Below the pieces are notes generated by a model that saw only the letters and a list, made by a program, of their open reading frames with translations, was not told where the DNA came from and did not search any database. DNA of 11,180 nucleotides from NCBI GenBank assembly GCA_020346805.1, contig CP070790.1:978661-989840 (forward strand), read 5' to 3'. Source of the stretch: Planctomycetota bacterium. GTDB taxonomy: Bacteria; Planctomycetota; Phycisphaerae; UBA1845; PWPN01. Positions 6,808-11,180 of this stretch are shown piece after piece. Position 1 is the stretch's first letter. The number at the start of each line of letters is the position of its first letter. The position numbers were made by a program, and so were the translations under genes.

Positions 6808-9111
6808 TCATTCCAGTGGAACCGGTACTGAGAGGCGCAGCCAGTGATTGGTGAGTTTCGCTAGCGGCGCGGGGACCGGTCCTGAGTAATCCTGCAGCAC
6901 ACCTTTGAATCGACCCTGGTTATCAAGCCAGAGGGCAAGGTCAACTCGCTCAGATAGATCGATTTTCAAGTCACCGGCATTCAGACTTTTAAGTCCCCCG
7001 GCTGCAAGGGCCTCAACGTGTCCCTGCTTGTCCATGCGAATGGCGACCAGCCCCACGGCAACCACGGTCACGGGATGACCGCTGACACTGATCGTCTGCC
7101 GAATCAGGTCACCGGCAGCATCTTCGATACCTGACACGATGATATGGGTGCCATCAATAAGGTGGGATTCGCCCTTGGCCGGCGGCGCTACTGAGCGACG
7201 ATCGCCAAAGCCGATTGTGCGGTCGGCTCGTGCCTGGTGCATGACTCCATCGGCTCTTAACTGCTTTGTGATATGGTCAACGGCGCTTTTCGGATCTGTC
7301 AGGATAATCATCTCGCGAGGGAGTGAAGCAGAACAATCGAAATCTTTGCCGTCGAAGTCATGTGTCCAATTGCCCATCCGGTAGAGCACGCTCTTGCCCT
7401 TCGCTGCCCTGCGGAAGAAGTCGGCCGTGACCGCTTTGTCAAACTCCGGGTGGTATAACACAACACTTCGATAGCGCTGCGGACCGTACTGAACATATCC
7501 ATCTGGATTCACGGTCAGCGATCCCGTCCATACTTCGGTTGTGGGAATCAGATCTACCGGGTAGCCAGTTTGCCATAGCGCGTCACACAAACTCATTCCG
7601 ACATCTTCGTAAGCCGGCCCTGCCCAGTTCATCGCACAAGGCTGTCCGAATATCACAGCCACGGGGCAGTCAAGGGGGCTGCGGGTGATGAAGTTCAATA
7701 ACCGAACGCGGCAATCACCCCGCATCAGGCCTCCCTGCAGCAACGCACGATAACGTTCTTCGTTGGGCGTCGATGACAAGTCGACGGGCCATAGTGCATG
7801 ATAGTCAATGCGCCCACTTGTAAGGGCACCTGCCCACATCTCGGCCTGGTAGTCCGCCACCCTAGGCGAGTAGTACATATTGAACCATACCGGGCTGCCC
7901 CACTTCTTGGCCAGCGAAGTTCGAACACAATAAGGCGCGATCTCATCCGTCTGAGCCCAATCTCGTTCGGCGATCCACCAGTCGAGGCCGTTCTTCTTAA
8001 ATTCCCGTCGATCCGGGTAAGGCCACCAGGTTGGATGGGTCGCCACCACTGCATCGGGGCCCCAAGTCGATTTGACTGTATTGTAGAAGTCCTGCTCGAT
8101 CACTCCGTTGCGTTGCCGACACATCTCATTGAAGTTATTGACGGCGGCCTGCCGCTCTCTTTCTCGCCCGATCTCCCCATAGGTCATCAGCAGGCAGTCG
8201 CGCACAAAATCACGCTGGCCGGTCTGCTCGGAATAGGCCTTGGCCAGAAAGCGCGAATACCAGTAGTCATTGTGGGCAGGGTTACCGTCGTAACAGGGCG
8301 GAAAGCCCCACTCGTCTTTGCACGCACCCGCCAGGGGCACATCTCGATAATTCTCTATGATCCGTCGCTGAAATGATAGCAGATGAGGGGCGAAGACCGC
8401 TGGCGTTAAATGGCTGAAGGAGACCATCACGCAGGCAATCTTTCCGTTCGTTTGCTGGCTACAGCGAATTGATACTGACACGGCCCTTGCGGTTGCTGAA
8501 GTAGCTTCGCATAGTGCGGTAATATCCTGCACTGTTTCGGGCTTGATGCCGTGGGCGGAGCGCTCGTAGGCGTATACGCGAACCAGCCTGCCGGCTAGAG
8601 AGTCATAGCGGGTTCGGAAGGTGTAGTGGTCCGACAGTTTCTCACTCGGAATATTGAGAGTAACTTCGCCCGAATCTTTCAAGACAACTTCTCGAAGACG
8701 GAGCATCTCCTGAAGCTCGTCAGGATAGGCTTGGTGAAACGCCTCCCTGGCCAGTCGGACATCCAGGTCCATAGCAATCTTGATGCCGAAGCCGGAGGCA
8801 TATTGAGCGCCCCGCTTAATCTGATCGTGAACGATTAGGTCGGTCACCAGCCTACCGGGTGCACGAATGGTTGTGGCCAACAGGTTAACCCCGGAGTACC
8901 GAGCCATCATTTCAATATGTGCCTCGTAGCCGGCCGGGCCGAAAACAGGTTCGAGCCAACCCCAAACTGCTATGACCGGCGGCACATTGTCGGGCAACCG
9001 TAGCGAGGGAGTCGGCTCAGCGGCTTGCGCATCAGGGATCATCCCTGCCACTATGAGGATACCTAACCAGACAAGCCTGTGCACAAACAGCTTGATACTG
9101 CTTCCCATCAT
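6808..9111 (-). CDS. Large exported glycoside-hydrolase-like protein (probable TIM barrel plus amidotransferase-like domain)
   Basis: The product is 767 residues. A clear signal peptide covers residues 1-31: K7/R12, a hydrophobic core LVWLGILIVAG, and an AQA cleavage site before AE. Residues about 45-450 look like a divergent TIM barrel, with a KDEWG stretch (D266, E267) that could supply a catalytic acid and aromatic-rich segments (THPTWWPYP, FNMYYSP) typical of sugar-binding clefts. Residues about 480-585 resemble the class-I glutamine-amidotransferase-like domain found in GH42-type beta-galactosidases. The C-terminus is probably a beta-sandwich. I cannot place it in a named GH family, so catalytic residues are inferred. 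The frame is open up to a TTG at 9159, but ATG at 9111 is preferred: AGGA (9120-9123) lies 8 bases upstream and the signal peptide then begins at the N-terminus. A second ATG at 9108 is possible. Confidence 0.8.
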   Translation of the reverse strand: MMGSSIKLFVHRLVWLGILIVAGMIPDAQAAEPTPSLRLPDNVPPVIAVWGWLEPVFGPAGYEAHIEMMARYSGVNLLATTIRAPGRLVTDLIVHDQIKRGAQYASGFGIKIAMDLDVRLAREAFHQAYPDELQEMLRLREVVLKDSGEVTLNIPSEKLSDHYTFRTRYDSLAGRLVRVYAYERSAHGIKPETVQDITALCEATSATARAVSVSIRCSQQTNGKIACVMVSFSHLTPAVFAPHLLSFQRRIIENYRDVPLAGACKDEWGFPPCYDGNPAHNDYWYSRFLAKAYSEQTGQRDFVRDCLLMTYGEIGRERERQAAVNNFNEMCRQRNGVIEQDFYNTVKSTWGPDAVVATHPTWWPYPDRREFKKNGLDWWIAERDWAQTDEIAPYCVRTSLAKKWGSPVWFNMYYSPRVADYQAEMWAGALTSGRIDYHALWPVDLSSTPNEERYRALLQGGLMRGDCRVRLLNFITRSPLDCPVAVIFGQPCAMNWAGPAYEDVGMSLCDALWQTGYPVDLIPTTEVWTGSLTVNPDGYVQYGPQRYRSVVLYHPEFDKAVTADFFRRAAKGKSVLYRMGNWTHDFDGKDFDCSASLPREMIILTDPKSAVDHITKQLRADGVMHQARADRTIGFGDRRSVAPPAKGESHLIDGTHIIVSGIEDAAGDLIRQTISVSGHPVTVVAVGLVAIRMDKQGHVEALAAGGLKSLNAGDLKIDLSERVDLALWLDNQGRFKGVLQDYSGPVPAPLAKLTNHWLRLSVPVPLE

Positions 9112-9119
9112 TTCCAGTA

Positions 9120-9123
9120 TCCT
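9120..9123 (-). promoter_or_regulatory. Ribosome-binding site supporting the ATG at 9111
   Basis: AGGA on the minus strand is 8 bases before the ATG. The longer reading frame back to TTG at 9159 would place 16 extra residues in front of the signal peptide and has no well-spaced Shine-Dalgarno. A TAGAAT at 9166-9171 (minus) may be the -10 box, without a good -35 partner. Confidence 0.5.
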
Positions 9124-9313
9124 ATACGGTGGCACTTTCACAGTTTCGTTGTGATCCAAGCACCTATTCTATAACTTTACCCCGTTACGTCCAGCTTATA
9201 ATATTTTAGGGACAGCTGCTATTTAAAAATGTTTTTTGCTGTGGTCTTTTTCTTTTTCGACAACCCCGGGCACGATTATTTGAAAACTACTCAGTATTAG
9301 ATACAGATCAAGC

Positions 9314-9330
9314 GGCGGGCAGAACCCGCC
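9314..9330. repeat. GC-rich hairpin downstream of the RpiB-like gene
   Basis: GGCGGG (9314-9319) and CCCGCC (9325-9330) form a perfect 6-bp GC stem with a 5-base loop, 50 bases after the RpiB-like stop at 9381. No T-run follows on the minus strand, so it may stabilise the 3' end of the isomerase operon mRNA or assist termination rather than act as a classic intrinsic terminator. Confidence 0.45.
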
Positions 9331-9380
9331 CCACATAAATTCGTATGTTTAAAACGGGACACGTATCATATACTCAACGA

Positions 9381-9833
9381 TTATGCCTTGCGATATTTTT
9401 GATCGATCTGTTCGGTTTTGCGGTGGAAGTTCATGCGCTTGGGTTCGGTAGACGGTTCGGTGGCCAGCCAGGTATCGACAATTTCCCTGGCATGGGTTTC
9501 GCCGGTAAGCCTCATTCCCAAAACGATGACATTGGCATTATTGGCCAGGCGGGCGATTTGAGCGGAGTAGGAATCGACGGCCAGGGCCGCCCGCACGCCG
9601 GGGAATTTATTGGCGATAATGGTTACGCCGGTGCCGGTATTGCAGAAGAGCAATCCCTGTTCGCACGAGCCGTCGGCCACTTTGGCGGCCACGGCACCAG
9701 CGGCGTCGACATAGTCGGCCTGCTCGCCGGCCAGGGCCCCGCAATGAATGAGTTCGATTCCTTTTTCTTGCAGATGGGCGACGATGGTATCGGTAAGATT
9801 ACAAGTGCTGTCGCTGCCGATTGCCATTTTCAT
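9381..9833 (-). CDS. RpiB/LacA/LacB-family sugar-phosphate isomerase, variant active site
   Basis: The 150-residue product matches the length and whole fold of RpiB (ribose-5-phosphate isomerase B). It has the N-terminal GSD motif (D8), the catalytic-Cys loop CNTGTG (C64), IIANKFPGVRAAL, YSAQIAR and the C-terminal IVDTWL helix. The family interconverts aldose and ketose phosphates, or related sugars, in the cytoplasm. Compared with E. coli RpiB, the Cys66 equivalent is kept, but His10 is Ser9, Gly67 is Asn65 and the ring-opening His99 is Ala97. The substrate is therefore probably not ribose-5-phosphate; related enzymes act on allose or galactose phosphates, tetrose phosphates or unsaturated uronates. 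Start: the ATG at 9833 has GAGGAA (9839-9844) 5 bases upstream; the reading frame from TTG at 9884 would add 17 residues absent from the family. The gene lies 51 bp after the upstream isomerase gene and is probably co-transcribed with it. Confidence 0.9.
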   Translation of the reverse strand: MKMAIGSDSTCNLTDTIVAHLQEKGIELIHCGALAGEQADYVDAAGAVAAKVADGSCEQGLLFCNTGTGVTIIANKFPGVRAALAVDSYSAQIARLANNANVIVLGMRLTGETHAREIVDTWLATEPSTEPKRMNFHRKTEQIDQKYRKA

Positions 9834-9838
9834 GATGG

Positions 9839-9844
9839 TTCCTC
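9839..9844 (-). promoter_or_regulatory. Ribosome-binding site deciding the RpiB-like start
   Basis: GAGGAA on the minus strand, 5 bases before the ATG at 9833, supports translation from the codon that begins the conserved RpiB fold. A further in-frame ATG at 9827 is less well spaced. Confidence 0.7.
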
Positions 9845-9884
9845 GATAAATAACCTCGAATCTCAAAATCTCAGTATACCACAA

Positions 9885-10706
9885 TCAGGCTTGCAGGACG
9901 TATTTACGAAAAGCAGCCAGGGTTTTTTCTGATGCGGTAGCCTCATCGGGATAAGGGAAAATTTCAGCCGACACGTATGCGTCGTAATCGATATCGCGCA
10001 ATGCGCTACCTACTTCAGTAAAGTCGATATGGCCGAAACCTGCGGCCCGGCGGTTGCTGTCGGCAAAATGGACGTGGCCGATGTGTCGATCTGCCTGTCG
10101 AAGGGCGTCGCCGATGGAGCGCTCCTCAATATTCATATGAAACAGATCGGCAAGCAACTTCACCCCGCCGGTCTTCAACGATTCGATCAGCTCGATTCCC
10201 TCTTGCAATCGATTGACAAAATTCGATTCGTATCGGTTCAGGGCCTCAAGGACCAGGCAGGTGTTGTACTTTTCGGCCTGGGGGGCCAGGGCCTCGAGGG
10301 CTTCGGCGAGGTAGGCCCAGGCGCTGGCCTGGTCCACGTCCTGACCGACATACCCCTTCATTACCCCTATGATCACCACGGCCCCGAATGGGCCGGCTAA
10401 ATCGATCACGTGGGAGATATATTGCATGGCCTGTCGGCGGCGGTCGGCATCGGGGTGGCCGAGATGGAGTTTATGCACCAGATAACCCCCACCGCTACTG
10501 ACGGCGGCCAATTGCAAATTATATTTCGATAGAATGTCCTGCATATTTTCCGGATCAACAGAATCGACAGATGGGATCACCAGTTCGACAGCATCGAAGC
10601 CGGCTCCGGCGGCCTTGCGACAGCTTTGCTCCAGATCATCGGCAAAAAGAAAGGGGCCACCTTTGAGTTCGGGGATCATAGTAATAGTGGCACTGGTCTT
10701 TATCAT
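9885..10706 (-). CDS. Sugar phosphate isomerase/epimerase (xylose-isomerase-like TIM barrel)
   Basis: The 273-residue product has the usual length and order of AP_endonuc_2/xylose-isomerase-like TIM barrels. The expected divalent-metal ligands are visible: E154 in VLEALNR, D187 in LLADLFHMN (with H190), H213 in HVHFADSN and E248 in SAEIFP. Relatives include hydroxypyruvate isomerase, tagatose-3-epimerase, inosose dehydratase and myo-inositol-related isomerases. The HVHFADSNR and AEIFPYP segments are those of the sugar epimerase/isomerase groups, but the substrate cannot be read from sequence. It is probably cytoplasmic, with no signal peptide. It is the first gene of a likely pair with the RpiB-like gene (51-bp gap), suggesting consecutive isomerisation/epimerisation steps on one sugar. 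The ATG start has AAGGA (10720-10724) about 13 bases upstream, a rather long spacing. Confidence 0.9.
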   Translation of the reverse strand: MIKTSATITMIPELKGGPFLFADDLEQSCRKAAGAGFDAVELVIPSVDSVDPENMQDILSKYNLQLAAVSSGGGYLVHKLHLGHPDADRRRQAMQYISHVIDLAGPFGAVVIIGVMKGYVGQDVDQASAWAYLAEALEALAPQAEKYNTCLVLEALNRYESNFVNRLQEGIELIESLKTGGVKLLADLFHMNIEERSIGDALRQADRHIGHVHFADSNRRAAGFGHIDFTEVGSALRDIDYDAYVSAEIFPYPDEATASEKTLAAFRKYVLQA

Positions 10707-11077
10707 TATCGATATTTTTTCCTTTGTTCGACTATGATAATCACCATGAATCTACTCCCCTACTTTTGACCGCCTTATGATATGAAGATGGAAGTAACTT
10801 GTCGACCTGAGATCGATCAAATCCCATATATTCATATATATATAACAACAATAAAGATTGATTCGGCTACGGGGGCAGAACAGTTGCACAAACGGCGATT
10901 GGCCTATACAACCTCCGACTGCGGCAATCAAAAACCCTGGTTTATCTTTTCATTATCATGTTTTACCCAGATAGCTGCGGGCAGGTCATATAACCTAACC
11001 ATACATAATCCAACGCCCTGCCGTTAAAATATGAAAATTAAGATGAAGTTGCAAGTAAAAATAGAGATGTTAAACAG
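10707..11077. other. Divergent intergenic region
   Basis: This 371-bp gap separates the minus-strand isomerase operon from the plus-strand partial gene, so it should hold promoters in both directions. It is AT-rich, with an alternating TA stretch at about 10826-10842. An imperfect 14-bp palindrome (10734-10747, ATGATAATCACCAT) sits 28 bases from the isomerase start and could be an operator. I found no convincing -35/-10 pair on either strand. An 81-codon plus-strand reading frame (10782-11027) lacks a ribosome-binding site and family resemblance and is not called. Confidence 0.4.
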
Positions 11078-11180
11078 ATGAAAATCAAATTCGGAAAACC
11101 GGTTGTTATCGCTCTGGTACTGGCAAACTTTATACATATTTCGCATGCCGAGGTTGGCAGGCCATCGAATGACAAGATAA
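11078..11180 (+). CDS. N-terminus of an exported protein (cut by the window end)
   Basis: Translation from the ATG at 11078-11080 gives 34 residues up to the window edge. They form a good signal peptide: K2, K4 and K7 in front, a hydrophobic core VVIALVLANFI, and a likely cleavage after SHA (residues 22-24). The mature part begins EVGRPSNDK, too little to name a family. It is divergent from the isomerase operon. The Shine-Dalgarno is weak (GAG at 11064-11066). A 16-codon reading frame (11031-11081) ends in TGA overlapping this ATG as ATGA, which would allow translational coupling if it is expressed. Confidence 0.6.
   Translation, partial: MKIKFGKPVVIALVLANFIHISHAEVGRPSNDKI

Noticed and set aside
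7798..8376. 192-codon plus-strand frame
   Set aside because: Lies wholly antisense to the large exported protein and has no domain features of its own.
9231..9259. T-rich tract read as an intrinsic terminator
   Set aside because: The T-runs are on the plus strand while the flanking genes are on the minus strand, and no stable hairpin directly precedes them.
9345..9932. 195-codon plus-strand Gly-rich frame
   Set aside because: Antisense shadow of the RpiB-like gene, whose conserved motifs are unmistakable.
10782..11027. 81-codon plus-strand frame in the divergent gap
   Set aside because: No ribosome-binding site, no recognisable family, and it occupies the region expected to hold divergent promoters.
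1..11180. CRISPR array, tRNA/rRNA genes, insertion sequence or phage elements
   Set aside because: No regularly spaced repeats, no transposase or integrase motifs, no terminal inverted repeats and no cloverleaf were seen on reading both strands.

Overview
The window is a carbohydrate-catabolism region from a bacterium. Seven complete genes all lie on the minus strand, and a truncated plus-strand gene begins at the right edge. Clues to the organism: secreted glycosidase-like proteins of little-studied families, a uroporphyrinogen-decarboxylase-like protein placed among sugar genes, wide gaps between genes (about 210-420 bp), mixed ATG/GTG starts and roughly 50% GC. This combination resembles Planctomycetota, Lentisphaerota or Kiritimatiellota (PVC group), but that placement is inference and no phylogenetic marker is present.

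Layout in transcription order (right to left): a sugar-phosphate isomerase/epimerase TIM barrel (9885-10706) lies 51 bp upstream of an RpiB/LacAB-type isomerase (9381-9833), a probable two-gene operon. Next is a large exported protein with a probable TIM barrel and a glutamine-amidotransferase-like domain (6808-9111). It is followed by a URO-D-family protein with a zinc-type HxCG motif (5492-6553), an exported lipoprotein with a probable alpha/alpha-toroid fold (4029-5276), a DUF6259-like exported glycosidase-like protein (2069-3775) and an enolase-superfamily, glucarate-dehydratase-like enzyme (462-1646). The last five are well spaced, and several have their own promoter-like sequences, so they may be separate transcription units.

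Reading of the system: exported enzymes (6808-9111, 4029-5276, 2069-3775) would break down a glycan outside the cytoplasm. The cytoplasmic enzymes (two isomerases and an acid-sugar dehydratase-like protein) would process the monomers. The URO-D-like protein could be a corrinoid-dependent methyl transferase acting on methylated sugars, or something else. No transporter, regulator, kinase or corrinoid protein is visible, so the substrate cannot be named.

The most notable signals are changes at conserved catalytic positions in both the RpiB-like protein (His99 equivalent is Ala) and the enolase-superfamily protein (first Lys of KxK and the His/Asp dyad replaced). There is also a three-copy 8-9 bp repeat that can form two mutually exclusive hairpins downstream of the lipoprotein gene, and an inverted repeat inside a good promoter candidate for the URO-D gene. 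Four starts (GTG at 3775, ATG at 6553, 9111 and 9833) were decided by ribosome-binding sites or signal peptides. The left 461 bases hold no convincing gene.
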